A DNA stretch of 64,000 bases from Mermis nigrescens (taxonomy: Eukaryota; Nematoda; Enoplea; Mermithida; Mermithidae), in assembly GCA_036768485.1 (NCBI GenBank), contig JAVLUZ010000508.1:806001-870000 (forward strand), read 5' to 3'. The position numbers were made by a program, and so were the translations under genes. This document shows positions 11,760 to 22,410 of the stretch, piece after piece (positions within the stretch are counted from its first letter, which is position 1; every line of letters starts with the position of its first letter). The notes below the pieces were generated by a model. The model made no database searches, was not told the DNA's origin, and was given only the letters and a program-made list of their open reading frames with translations.

Positions 11760-12175
11760 ATGAAAACACTTGAAGTACTACACATTTTAGAAGCAGATCC
11801 TGCTGTTAGGATAATTTGCTGGGGTCTTCCCTATTGATCGCCTTCCGCCATACCCCGCTATCCCGCTGCAGTAATAGCCAATTTGATTTCAGCAATGAAA
11901 TCAGGGCTCATTGGTGGCCAGCACTTCAATCGTAGATCGCATTGTGATTTTTTTGACAGTTATGGTCAGAAACCTCTGTTGAGCTCAAAGAATATATTGA
12001 GAAAATGCAACATCGTACATGGCCAATAATATGAGGGTTCAGGCTTTTTTCTTCTATATCATGCGGCCATATGTGCATCTATTTTCTGCATTTATTAAAG
12101 GGTTTTGTTCAAAAGAGTCGTTAAGTCTATGCAAACACCCAAAATCTATAGATACTTGGAGAAAATGTGAAAAAC
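11760..12175 (+). pseudogene. Adenain-like cysteine protease of the Polinton, pseudogene
   Basis: Maturation protease of Polinton virions. The start ATG gives MKTLEVLHILEADPAVRII. Later blocks include IPRYPAAVIAN, a decayed His region (GGQHFN), FFDSYGQKPLLSS near 11950, and SCGHMCIYFLH at 12059-12090 in another frame, which retains the Cys-Gly-His-x-C nucleophile context. At least four breaks occur. It sits immediately downstream of the capsid gene, as usual. Confidence 0.72.
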
Positions 12176-12179
12176 AAAC

Positions 12180-12610
12180 ATGGATCCGAAACAGTTTTAC
12201 ATGATGCTACCGAGCGATTCTCAAGAATCAAATACCGCCTCTACCTTCATTACGAAGCTGCCTAGACAATACCAATGGTGATTGGGAAGTAGGGCTAATC
12301 TATGCAAACACGTGAATAATATATCCGAAGATCAGAAAATGATTCAATATTATGATTTTAAAATAATGTCCAAATAAAAATGCTTATTCCTCACGCCAGA
12401 TACTTGAATATACATGATCTTGTGAAAACAATCACTGAGGAATAAAATGGTCAGCATGAATGAAAATTTGACTATACTCAACATCTAAGCTTTCACAAAT
12501 ATGATGATAGTAAAAAATGCTGTCATCTAAAACTCAAAAGTGAACGTATTCAGAGCCTAAAATTAACCAAACATTTAATGTACATGCTGATTTCTTAGAC
12601 CAACTCTCAG
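12180..12610 (+). pseudogene. Second capsid-type Polinton protein (QFY-LPS family), N-terminal remnant
   Basis: The ATG at 12180 opens MDPKQFYMMLPSDSQESN, then FITKLPRQYQ, after which the frame breaks. A W-E-V-G-L-like segment and NISEDQKMIQYYDF follow. Polintons encode a protein with this start (FY-TLPS ... F--KL) downstream of or near the protease, which I take to be the minor capsid/penton candidate. The C-terminal half is not recognisable. Confidence 0.55.
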
Positions 12611-12809
12611 TATAAATTGTAAGGTAGCCCAAGAATTGACAATAGCTGCCCACCATCTGACATGTTAAAGTGAATGCACAATTTTATGTATATTGTGATA
12701 TAGTCGAACCCTCAAATCGTTGGTAATGTTTTTGCCCCGTCTTCTGCAGGTGATAAATATCGAAGGAAGCTACATGGATATAATAAACCACGCCTATATT
12801 AGTCCACAC

Positions 12810-13065
12810 CACACTCAAGGTATGGGGGGTATGCACCCCCCCCAGAAAACCAAAATACCCCCCCCCAGAAATCAAAATACTTCCCCCCAGAATTCAAGTT
12901 TTGAAAATTTTTTCATTTTTTTCAATTTTTTGATGCCAATGGATAGTTCTTGATGAGAAACGTCAAAAAATGGTGTTTTTATCGCCATACCACCATTTTA
13001 AGGCCATTTTTCAATCTTCAAAAATCTTGCACCCCCCCCAGAATTTTCTTGTTGCCTTACGTATG
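12810..13065 (+). mobile_element. MITE copy 2, inside the Polinton
   Basis: Left end CACACTCAAGG is mutated relative to consensus; right end TTACGTATG. Exact 8-bp duplication GTCCACAC (12802-12809, 13066-13073). It lies just inside the right inverted repeat of the Polinton, so it inserted after the Polinton. Confidence 0.88.
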
Positions 13066-13169
13066 GTCCACACTATATACCAGTGTTCAAAAATCATTTA
13101 ATGTCATTGAAATTAACGTTAAAACCGACTGTAAGATATGCCAGTTCCTTACGAGTTTGGCAAACTATC

Positions 13170-13893
13170 GTTAAAATGCATTTCACGCATGTTTAGCATA
13201 TTTAAGCCCATGTGGCAGTGGTAGCAAGAGCGGACTACTCGTTTTCAGCAAGTATTGTAGGGGCTGCATTGGGGGGGGCCTCCTCCCCTTAGGAAGTTGT
13301 AGCTGGGTAGCCATAGTTTAGCACATGGTATGTACTTTACAACTATGCTCACTTTAATCTAGTTCGGGTTTATTCTTAGTTTAATCCTAGTTTAATCTTG
13401 TTGGCACTGTGCCAATTTTGACCCCTTCCACTCCCTCAACTATGTCCTATCCTTAACTATTGCCTATCCTTAACCATTGCCTATCCTTAACCATAGCCCA
13501 TCCTTGACCATTGTATATGTTATAGCACTGCCTCCCCTAAAGCATTGCCTATCTTATAGCACTACTCGCCAGGGTCCCACGCATAACTACTAGGCTATCT
13601 GCTGCTGCTGAAAACTTATAGATATGACTTCCCAGTCCTTGCTCAGACACATTATGCAACTGAACTTGAGCACAAAACGAGTGTGCATATATAAATTTGA
13701 CTTCCCAGTCCTTCAACTTCCCGGTCCTTCACTTCCCGGTCCTTCGATTTCCCGGTCCCTTTGACTTCTCGGTCCTTGCTTGAGCCGCAGAAAATGGTAC
13801 CATTATGTAGAAAAGATAGTACGACTTTTTCACACGTTATAACATAGCAGTACCACTGAAATGCGCTTGCGACCCCCCCTCTATACTACTTAG
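13170..13893 (-). repeat. Polinton right terminal inverted repeat, with minisatellites
   Basis: Reverse complement of the left end, longer because two internal mini-arrays have expanded. One is a 16-17-base unit (CTATCCTTAACCATTGC) at about 13436-13540. The other is a 14-15-base unit (ACTTCCCGGTCCTTC) at about 13700-13790, with further single units near 13630. The inner edge shows AGCATATTTAAGCCCATGTG. Confidence 0.8.
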
Positions 13894-15063
13894 GTGCTTG
13901 CTGGATAAGTACTTGCAGTATGTACGGATATCTAACCATTCAGCATGCCGCCAGGGAAGATACCCAACACACAAACAACTACAAAAACGACAATGCTCAA
14001 TAAGTACCTTCAGGATTTACTCAAGTACCTGGCTACACTTAGCGCTGGTCCGGGTGCTACGGCGATTCACCTTTATTTGACCTCTTGACCCTAAGTACTT
14101 ATTACCTAAAATCTCCTCGGATGTAACTTTGTCCATACCTTAGAAGATTGCGGAGGAAACCGACCACAGTATCTGACAGCAGTAATTAAGAAACCCTGGA
14201 ATTTTCCTGAGGTCAAAAGACCTATTTTAGACCAAGATAATAATTTTCGCAAAAAGAATTGAAAAAGGATTTAGCACCAGATTACCTATGGCGAAATCAA
14301 TTACGAATTTGGTTTCAATCAGCACAATGAACTATAAAAACAACAACAAAGCTCTACACTGTGCTGTCATCCTCAATCATAATTATGTAATAATTTTTAT
14401 AGTTCTTAGATCAAAAAAGGGAATGATAAATTTTCAAGGAAGGGAAACAAAAGGAATTCACCTGAATTATCCGGCTATAAAATATGTCGAGGCCGGCCAC
14501 CAATATTCCCAAACTACCTGCAGTATAGTTCACTTCTAGGTAGTTGCTTTTCAATTTTATCTACACCAAAGAAGAATAAAAGAAAGTCATTGGGCAAGAC
14601 AAAATAAAACAAGTGTACAGACAAACGTCAACTACTCGCTAAAAGTGCAATGCCAAACTAAACTAACTATGATGATTGGGGGTACAGTTAGACAAGAATA
14701 TGCTTATATCATTAATGATTTGATGAAAGATGGTGCTATATGCATTATTGATTTTCCCGCTCTCAACACAGGCTTTTCCGGATTAGCGGTCACGTTGCCT
14801 ATGTTTTGTATGATAAGAAAAGGGGATGTATATGGTATCCACAGGCGTACTCACATGGAGTACTCATCACAGTACGTACATGATGTTTGAGCGCGACCAA
14901 TCAACGCTGCGTGGCTAGATAGCCTCCGCATGTCCTACTGTCGGAGTCGGGTCCAACTGCGAACACTTCGCTTCTTGATGGCTGGCGCGCTGATATTGTA
15001 TCTTGATGAGTAGTGGATCGAAACAAACGTAAATTGCATTCTGACCGCAAATGTGTGGCACGT
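13894..15063. other. Stretch without a recognised gene
   Basis: Two modest open frames lie here on + (14288-14539 and 14645-14890). The second has a protein-like composition but I recognise no family, and neither has a repeat partner in the window. I treat both as unproven. Confidence 0.4.
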
Positions 15064-15071
15064 GTAGTTAC

Positions 15072-15330
15072 CACACCTGGGCGTGGGGGTTTGGGGGTAT
15101 GCACCCCCCCAGAAACCAAAATACCCCCCCCCAGAAATCAAAATACCCCCCAGAATTCAATTTTTGAAAATTTTTTCGTTTTTTTCGCAATTTTTTGATG
15201 CCAATGGATAGTGCTTGATGAGAAACATCGAAAAATAGTGTTTTTATCGCCATACCACCATTTTTAAGGCCATTTTTCGACCTTCAAAAAAATCTTGCAC
15301 CCCCCAGAATTTTCTTGCTGCCCACGTATG
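15072..15330 (+). mobile_element. MITE copy 3 (parent A of a recombinant trio)
   Basis: Ends CACACCTGGGC and GCCCACGTATG. Exact duplication GTAGTTAC on both sides (15064-15071, 15331-15338). Left C-runs are linked by AAAATA, the middle has CATACCACC, and the right part has CTTGCACCC. Confidence 0.95.
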
Positions 15331-15679
15331 GTAGTTACCTTATCTACATTCCTCCCCTTACCGGGAAAAAATTCGGATCAGCCGAATTTTTCAAATAGGA
15401 GAATAAGAATTGAGACCAAAATTTGATAAAAATTGTTGGGGACCCATCAAATGGAAAATTTTGAGTAATTTGATAACTTTTCCATCCCGCTTCCTGTGGG
15501 TGGGGGAGAAAAATTTGGATTGAAAAGTATGGAGGCTGTAAACTGTGACTGAGCCTCTGTTAAGTAGTGTTGAGAATGGAAAAATAAATTTAAGATAAAG
15601 AAAAATTTAAGTAGATTTTAGATTAAATAAGGCCAAAAATGATTGAGCAAAAGACGAGATTAAATCAATGAGATAAAAT

Positions 15680-15952
15680 CACACATGGGCGTGGGGAGGG
15701 GATCTGGGGGGGTCTGGACCCCCCCCAGAAACCAAAAGACCCCCCCCCAGAAATCAAAAGACCCCCCCCAGAAATCAATTTTTGAAAATTTTTTTCGTTC
15801 TTTTTCGCAATTTTTTGATGCCAATGGATAGTGCTTGATGAGAAACGTCGAAAAATGGTGTTTTTATCGCCATATCACCATTTTTAAGGCCATTTTTTGA
15901 CCTTCAAAAAAATCTTGCACCCCCCCCAGAATTTTCTTGCTGCCCACGTATG
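15680..15952 (+). mobile_element. Chimeric MITE copy 4 (B left, A right)
   Basis: The left flank carries copy 5's duplication GATAAAAT and the right flank carries copy 3's duplication GTAGTTAC, so the two sides do not match each other. The left half has B-type markers (TCTGGACC, AAAAGACC, CATATCACC) and the right end the A-type CTTGCACCC. The crossover therefore lies between CATATCACC and CTTGCA, about 15871-15917. Confidence 0.92.
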
Positions 15953-16302
15953 GTAGTTACCTTATCTACATTCCTCCCCTTACCGGGAAAAAATTCGGAT
16001 CAGCCGAATTTTTCAAATAGGAGAATAAGAATTGAGACCAAAATTTGATAAAAATTGTTGGGGACCCATCAAATGGAAAATTTTGAGTAATTTGATAACT
16101 TTTCCATCCCGCTTCCTGTGGGTGGGGGAGAAAAAATTTGGATTGAAAAGTATGGAGGCTGTAAACTGTGACTGAGCCTCTGTTAAGTAGTGTTGAGAAT
16201 GGAAAAATAAATTTAAGATAAAGAAAAATTTAAGTAGATTTTAGATTAAATAAGGCCAAAAATGATTGAGCAAAAGACGAGATTAAATCAATGAGATAAA
16301 AT

Positions 16303-16569
16303 CACACATGGGCGTGGGGAGGGGATCTGGGGGGTCTGGACCCCCCCCAGAAACCAAAAGACCCCCCCAGAAATCAAAAAGACCCCCCCCCAGAAATCAA
16401 TTTTTGAAAATTTTTTTCGTTCTTTTCGCAATTTTTTGATGCCAATGGATAGTGCTTGATGAGAAACGTCGAAAAATGGTGTTTTTATCGCCATATCACC
16501 ATTTTTAAGGCCATTTTTTGACCTTCAAAAATCTTGGACCCCCCAGAATTTTCTTGCTGCCCACGTATG
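16303..16569 (+). mobile_element. MITE copy 5 (parent B)
   Basis: Left end CACACATGGGC and right end GCCCACGTATG, with GATAAAAT at 16295-16302 and 16570-16577. Its B-type diagnostic CTTGGACCC near the right end separates it from copies 3 and 4. Confidence 0.93.
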
Positions 16570-16577
16570 GATAAAAT

Positions 16578-16761
16578 GATGAGATCACAACAAGAAGGAA
16601 TGTTTAAAACAATACTAGTAAGATATTGGCACAACAAAACAGAATTTGACAATAAGGCACGAAAAATGATGAGGCAACAAATGATGAAGCTGCTGGCCGG
16701 TCAGGCATCAATCGCAGAATCCAATTTAGTAAGCCAATATTGGCTAATGGCGCGGCAGGGC
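16578..16761 (-). pseudogene. Probable 3' end of exonuclease-like gene copy 1, cut off by a hAT insertion
   Basis: The stretch CTGCTGGCC...TCAATCGCAGA aligns by eye with CTGCTGGCC...ACGATTGCAGA at 34890-34920, the 3' boundary of gene copy 2. If so, the hAT element at 16762-19078 split copy 1 near its 3' end. The 8-bp duplication and the continuing similarity beyond 19079 support that. Confidence 0.45.
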
Positions 16762-16897
16762 TAGCGTTGTTATAGTCTGACTAAGACTAAGATTCAGACT
16801 AATGAGACTAAGGCCTTTTGTTAGTCTTAGTCTGACTTAGACTAGGACTATATCTTTTTAAAAAGACTAGTCAAAGACTAGGACTACACCTAGAGAC

Positions 16898-17150
16898 CAT
16901 ACGTGGGCAGCAAGAAAATTCTGGGGGGGGGGTGCAAGATTTTTTTGAAGGTGGAAAAATGGCCTTAAAAATGCTGGTATGGCGATAAAAACACCTATCC
17001 ATTGGCATCAAAAAATATCCATTGGCATCAAAAAATTGCGAAAAAACTATCCATTGGCATCAAAAAATTGGGGTATTTTGATTTTTGGGGGGGGGGGTAT
17101 TTTGGTTTCTGGGGGGTGCATACGCCCTAAACCCCCCACGCCCGGGTGTG
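16898..17150 (-). mobile_element. MITE copy 6, with an internal triplication
   Basis: Inverted orientation with exact duplication CTAGAGAC (16890-16897, 17151-17158). The normally single TATCCATTGGCATCAAAAAA module occurs three times in a row, and the neighbouring conserved ACGTTTCTCATCAAG segment is missing. This looks like replication slippage or a template-switch scar. Confidence 0.92.
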
Positions 17151-18711
17151 CTAGAGACTATAATCAGATATGGTCTTTTTGCAAAAGCAGGCTGTTATGA
17201 TTACTACATTTGTTCAATCTTCTATTACTGTATCAGACAATTGTAATCGAATATGTGCTTCAGCAGAGAGATCAGCAAAATTGTTTAAAAGCGGATGGAA
17301 CTCAGGGTTAAGTTAGATTGGGTGATGGGTTAGGTAGGGCGAAATGCAGATTACCTCACTTGCAGCTTGGAAGGTTGAGATTTTTCGAGCTTCAAATTAA
17401 GTCAGAAAATGCTCATTTTAAAAAAAATATGCGGCCTGAATTGCAAAATAAATTTGCACTTTGCCGCTACTTTGCTTGAAAATATCTTTAAATCTACAGC
17501 TGTAGACAGTTATTCTCCGGAAAAATAACCTGAGAAGGCAGTTGGTATGCACTGCTTTGGCAATGGCCATCGTATCCTTGAACTTCAGTTCACAGAATGC
17601 CCAAAATGCGAAAAAACGGTGCTTAATTTTAAATAGGTATACGACCTAGCTTTTGCATTGGCTTCTGGAATGATAGGTGCTAATTCGAATGGAGTGCTTC
17701 GAAAAAATAGGAATTTCTCATCAGATGCTATAAGGATATCTAAAGATTTAGGTAATTGGGTTTTTAGTCTTTTCTCTGAGACTGAGAAAATAGGTAGGTA
17801 GGTATAATCTTTTTTGTTCAGGAAGTGCTACCTATCTCAGTTAGGTACTACTTCTCGTAAAAAGCAGAAGTGCTGAATAAAATTTAATGCAGACGCGTTT
17901 TTTAGACATCAGTTAGGTTTCTTAGGTAATTTGTTAGAATACCTCGTTCGATGTAACTGCAATTTACATATTTCCTTGTTTAGTTTTGCTCAAAAAAGTA
18001 ATAAAGTATCTTTTGAGTTTGGAACGCTGAAGCTGATCGCTATGCTCCACCCATGCTGCCCCCTGCTGAAAATCGAAATAATTGTATCTTACAGGTTGCC
18101 CTGAAAGAATGTAAAAAAACAGGTTCTTCAGCTTTTTTTATCTATGAACGCATAATTTTTCCGGCGCATTTATCTATGAACGCATAGTTTTTCTGGCGCA
18201 TTGACTGGTTCAGGAAAAATTGAAAAAAATGTTAAAAAAAATCATTTTGGGGAATCTGATGGAATGAAGATCTGTAAATCCTGACTTATATGTGCGATTT
18301 TCTGTTGTAGTATTTATAAACAAAAAAGCTTCTACAGTAATCTGTTCTATTCCAAATGTCATCATAATAGAAACTTTGATAGGCTACAAAAGAGCAATAG
18401 CATGAATTTAGAGTCATATTGTCTTGCTTATATATTCATGGTACTCGTACTCTTGGCATCTTCAGTTATATACATAAGTATGTACCTACCAAAGATTGAT
18501 TTTGAAGTGGAAGGTTCTATAGCTGAGTGAAGAAGCGTCATTTTTTAAATAGTTCATATGCATGAATTGCGGAAGAAATCGAAAGGGTAATAGGTGTGCT
18601 TTTTTGTCGCATTATCAAGATATTGAGTTCGTACTATAAAACGTTCAAAGACTATATCTTGGGACTAGGACTACTAGTCTTTTGATAACGTAGTATAGTC
18701 AGACTTAGGAC

Positions 18712-19002
18712 CACACATGGGCGTGGGGGGTTTGGGGTATACACCCCCAGAAGTTGAAATACCCCCCCCAGAAATCAAAATACCCCCCAGAAATCAAAAT
18801 ACCCCTCCCCCGGAAAAATTTTTTTATGCTTTTTCAGCAATTTTTTGATGCCATTGGATAGAGCTTGATGAGAAACGTCGAAAAATGGTGTTTTTTTGCC
18901 ATACGACCACTTTAAAGACCATTTTTTGACCTTTAAAAATTTTTTCACCCCCCCCCCATAAATTTTTTCACCCCCCCAGAATTTCGGTGCTGCCCACCTA
19001 TG
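18712..19002 (+). mobile_element. MITE copy 7 (subfamily with AAGTTGAAATAC)
   Basis: Left end CACACATGGGC; right end GCCCACCTATG. Flanks CTTAGGAC and TTTAGGAC (one mismatch). It differs from the main type by AGAAGTTGAAATAC in the left block, GCCATACGACCACTTTAAAGACC in the middle, and a doubled AATTTTTTCACCCCC block. Nested in the hAT-like element. Confidence 0.9.
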
Positions 19003-19369
19003 TTTAGGACTAGTCATTTCGAAAATCTAGTCAGACTAAGACTAGGACTATATCTTTTTTGGGACTATAACAACGCTAGGCAGCGCTTGAAATCGGGTTT
19101 GGTCATCAGAAAGAAACGCAACGAATGGCTTGAACGTCATTGTGAAGAATCACTAGATTTGTGAGAGTTTTGATCGCAGCAAGATGACGGGCGTTTGCTG
19201 CTGGACGATTCAATGCATGGCTGCATGCATTTGCGCAGCTGATGTTGCTCATCAAACGGAATTGCATCAGGCGACGGCTGCTCGAACCCGTAGTAAATTT
19301 GTGGCTTACTCGATGGTGTAGCCAGGTGGCAAAAATCATCAAAGTCCTGTGAACAACGCGTCAGTGTTG

Positions 19370-19605
19370 GGAAATGGCCAAAACCTCCGAAACCATCACT
19401 TGAACATGGTGGCAGTGGAAAGCAGTCAAAACCTCCAAAACCATCACTTGAACGTGGTGACAATTGCAGCGGCGGTGGAAAGTGGCCAAAACCTCCAAAA
19501 CCATTGCTTGAACGTGGTGGCTATTGCAGGCGGCAGTGGAAAGCGGCCAAAACCTCTGAAACAGTCATTTGAAACGTGGCGGCGGTGTTGAACATGGTCT
19601 AAGAT
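19370..19605 (-). repeat. Imperfect 57-60-base tandem repeat inside gene copy 1
   Basis: Four units containing AAAACCTCCAAAACCAT, then CTTGAACRTGGTGG. On the minus strand one frame reads Ser-Ser-Asp-Gly-Phe-Gly-Gly-Phe units. Copies 2 and 3 of the gene do not show this array, so it is a copy-specific expansion near the C-terminus. Confidence 0.8.
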
Positions 19606-20755
19606 GAGTTTGCAAACGTCCCACTGGCGCACATGGCTTTGATGTTGCCGGATTTTGACTTTGAGATTGCCTGAAACAAGAGAAAGAGGGTCTGGGTTTC
19701 AAATGTGAGGGCTTTGAGGACTCAGACAATTGTCAGTAGATCCTCGCTTGGTACTCGCGTCTTTCTTTTCTTCAATGATTGGCTTGATACACTCGTTGAG
19801 TGCTGAAATGTTTTTGATCTTGGTGGCTTGCTCTTAAAAAAGGGATGGCCTCGTGATAGGATTGCAGACGTTACATGTAAACAGTCTGATCCTCAGGATG
19901 GACATCAGATGAAACAACTAACAAGCCTGGGCGATGCGTGACTGTGATGCATGGCAGTGGTGGTATTGGTTTTGTTTTGTGCTCTGCTTGTTCAATTATC
20001 ATTTGAGCTCGGCGCGTGTTGATTAGCATTCGTAAAGAAAGAGCAAGAACATTGTGTCTCATCTTTGGACGAGGTTTGGTTGGACCTTCCGAAGGTGCTG
20101 AATGTCATTTTGTATTCGCGTTCGAATTTTCAAAACGCCTCAAATATGTCTACCATCTGGCATATGGTGATACAAAGTGGTGCCGTATGGTCAGGCTGTG
20201 GCTGTATGCGGTGTGGGAAAAATTCAGGCAGTAGCGTTCTGCTTTATTTGTTCATTTCCAGGGGCATCAGCAAAAATGGATGATTTGCCACATATGGAAT
20301 GTTAACTTCGTAGAGCATGTAGCCCATCGTTATGAACATGCGATTTTGCATGAATAACAGATCAGGATAGAACCGCCTATGGAAAACACAGGGCTGCATT
20401 ATGAAATGCAGTGCAGCCTGGTTCCTGCGTTTTCTTCCTCTTCCACCTCAGTGGGTATCTTTGGCGAAATTGTCAGCCTGTCTGGCGTATTTGTGATTCT
20501 ACAATATTGCAAATATTGAGCATATATTGCAATGTAGTAAACCTGCGTTTCGTCATGCATGCAGTCCTTTGTATATTTCCATGCCAGCTTCCAGCCTAAG
20601 CGAATCACAAAAATTGTAGCAATTTTTGGTGGACAAATAAGTTGGCCTCATTTGGGTCAACTGTTGCATCATTTTGTGAAAATGCATTGTGAAAGTGGAT
20701 ATGCGCCGCTGTTCCACATTATCTTGCACCGGCATTGGTTGTTTAACAGGGTTAC

Positions 20756-20995
20756 CACATATGGGCGTGGGGGTGGGAGGTTTGGGAGGTATGCACCCCC
20801 CAAGAAGTTGAAATACCCCCAGAAATCAAAATACTCCTCCCCCAGAATTCAAATATTGAATTTTTTTTCTTTTTTAGTGATTTTTGATGCCATTGGATAG
20901 TGCTCAATGAGAAACGTCAAAAAACGTAGTTTTTTCATCATACGACCACTTTTAAGACCATTTTTTGAGCTTTGAAAATTTGCTGCCCATGTATA
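20756..20995 (+). mobile_element. MITE copy 8 (AAGTTGAAATAC subfamily), decayed
   Basis: Left end CACATATGGGC; right end reduced to GCCCATGTATA. The right third is shortened and no matching 8-bp duplication is visible. It interrupts gene copy 1. Confidence 0.8.
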
Positions 20996-21060
20996 ATTGG
21001 ACGCTTTGCTCAGTCGTAGCCGGCTGCAATTTTTCCAGAATTAACTTTGACGGTAATGGC

Positions 21061-21310
21061 CACACCTGGGCGTGGGGGTTAGGGGGTATGCACCTCCAGA
21101 AACCAAAATACCCCCCCCCAGAAATCAAAATACCCCCAGAATTCAATTTTTGAAAATTTTTTCTCGTTTTTTTTTCGCAATTTCTTGATGCCAATGGATA
21201 GTGCTTGATGAGAAACGTCGAAAAATGGTGTTTTTATTGCTATACCACCATTTTTGACTTTCGAAAAATCTTGCACCCCCTCCCCAGAATTTTCTTGCTG
21301 CCCACATATG
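21061..21310 (+). mobile_element. MITE copy 9
   Basis: Ends CACACCTGGGC and GCCCACATATG, with exact duplication GTAATGGC (21053-21060, 21311-21318). It interrupts gene copy 1 only 65 bp from copy 8. Confidence 0.93.
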
Positions 21311-22176
21311 GTAATGGCTTGGCGACAGGAAATGGCAAGGCCATTGAAGACATGATATTTGCAATATCCGTTGGCGTCACAAAAGTGGACGGTGGCGCGA
21401 CTGAAGTTGGGATAAGTTCTGTGGTCGCAAATTGTGTTTTCGTCTTGCCACAGGCTGTGAAGCAAAAGGTAAATTTTGGACATCCAGAGGCTGACCCAGC
21501 AGAGCGCTGGTTGCGGTCGAGACTGGAAATCTTTCAAAAATAATGCCTTCCACTTGGTTGGGCAGTCGAGTCAAAGTCAACAGTATATCAGCCATGGTTG
21601 CATCAAAAATTGCTTGTTGTGTCGGCAATGGCGGATGCTGCGTAGTTGGAGCAACAGGCAAGTTAATTGGCGGTTCTGGCTCATAGGCATCCAGAATGAT
21701 CATTTGTTGGATCTTCGCCATCCGACTCTGGTTTGGTTCTGCGATAGGCTCTTTGTTTGGCTTTTTGCTTTCTGATCATGCCGAGTGGTATTTTTAACAA
21801 TTTGATATAAAGCGGCTCTGGCAGCAGTGCTTGTTGAATCGCGAATTCATTGCCTTCAAAGGTTAAACCTCCCAGCACCTTCTTAGGAGAAATTTTTTCC
21901 ATGTTTGGCGAGTACAAGTCAATGAGCATGTAGACATTGAGCAAGATAATTGGGTCTAATGCAAGATATCGCAACATAGGGTCCATCAATGGCATATTCC
22001 ATGCCTGACCAATTCGCGTAATTGCTGTGGAATTGGGTTCCATGTCAAAAAAGAACAATGCAAGCGTTTTGAGCCTGCGATTTCCTGCGTTGATGCAGTT
22101 TTCCAGCATGAAAGAATGACTAATTTCAGGAGTGTCACAAATATTGATTTGGAAAATGGAGCGCGAGGGTGGCGTC

Positions 22177-22410
22177 CACACCTGAGCGTGGGGGTTAGGG
22201 GTATGCACTCCTAGAAATCAAAAAACTCTCAGAATTCAATTTTTGAAAATTTGTTTTCGTTTTTTTCACAATTTTTTGATGCCAATGGATAGTGCTTGAT
22301 GAGAAACGTCGAAAAATGGTGTTTTTATCGCCATACCGCCATTTTTAAGGCCATTTTTTGACCTCCAAAAAATCTTGCACCCCCCAGAATTTTCTTGCTG
22401 CCCACGTATG
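22177..22410 (+). mobile_element. MITE copy 10, internally shortened
   Basis: Ends CACACCTGAGC and GCCCACGTATG; flanks GTGGCGTC and GTGACATC (two mismatches). The left C-run block is reduced to a single unit. It sits inside the exonuclease-like domain of gene copy 1, between the Exo II and Exo III motifs. Confidence 0.88.

Larger units (their letters stand above)
1985..13893 (+). mobile_element. Eroded Polinton/Maverick element, about 11.9 kb
   Basis: A complete-looking Polinton skeleton, all genes on +. Inverted terminal regions of about 0.65 kb flank, in order, PolB, retroviral-type integrase, packaging ATPase, three small virion-protein remnants, a jelly-roll capsid protein, an adenain-like protease and the start of a second capsid-type protein. 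This set is diagnostic of Polintons, which are virus-like self-synthesising transposons of animals. Every reading frame is broken, so the copy is dead. A possible 6-bp flanking duplication (TGCTAG left, TGCTGG right) fits the usual Polinton duplication length but has one mismatch. One MITE has landed near the right end. Confidence 0.85.
15331..16569 (+). repeat. Tandem duplication of about 620 bp (spacer plus MITE)
   Basis: The segment 15331-15952 is repeated at 15953-16569, with near-identical spacers and single-base run differences. The spacer contains AATTCGGATCAGCCGAAT and a GTGGGTGGGGGAGAAA stretch and shows no coding. The joints lie inside MITE copies, as expected for unequal crossing-over between MITE A and MITE B. 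Confidence 0.9.
16762..19078. mobile_element. hAT-like transposon, 2.3 kb, gutted
   Basis: The left end TAGCGTTGTTATAGTC is matched by GACTATAACAACGCTA at the right. Flanks GGCAGGGC (16754-16761) and GGCAGCGC (19079-19086) are an 8-bp duplication with one mismatch. Subterminal regions on both sides are packed with AGTCTGACTAAGACTAGGACTATATC-like units, typical of transposase-binding subterminal repeats. The interior (17.15-18.65 kb) shows no transposase that I can recognise. Two MITEs are nested in it. Without them it is about 1.76 kb. The TAGC-TTG end resembles the hAT at 24.54 kb. Confidence 0.8.

Noticed and set aside
15068..15253. Recurrent open frames with KTPFFDVSHQALSIGIKKL and Gly/Trp/Phe-rich tails across the window
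   Set aside because: They are translations of the MITE's conserved middle and C-runs. The frame differs between copies, there is no codon-level conservation, and every instance coincides with a MITE.
21079..21537. 152-codon minus-strand frame as a protein gene
   Set aside because: Its C-terminal third is MITE copy 9, so the length comes from a chance fusion. The rest overlaps exonuclease-like gene copy 1.
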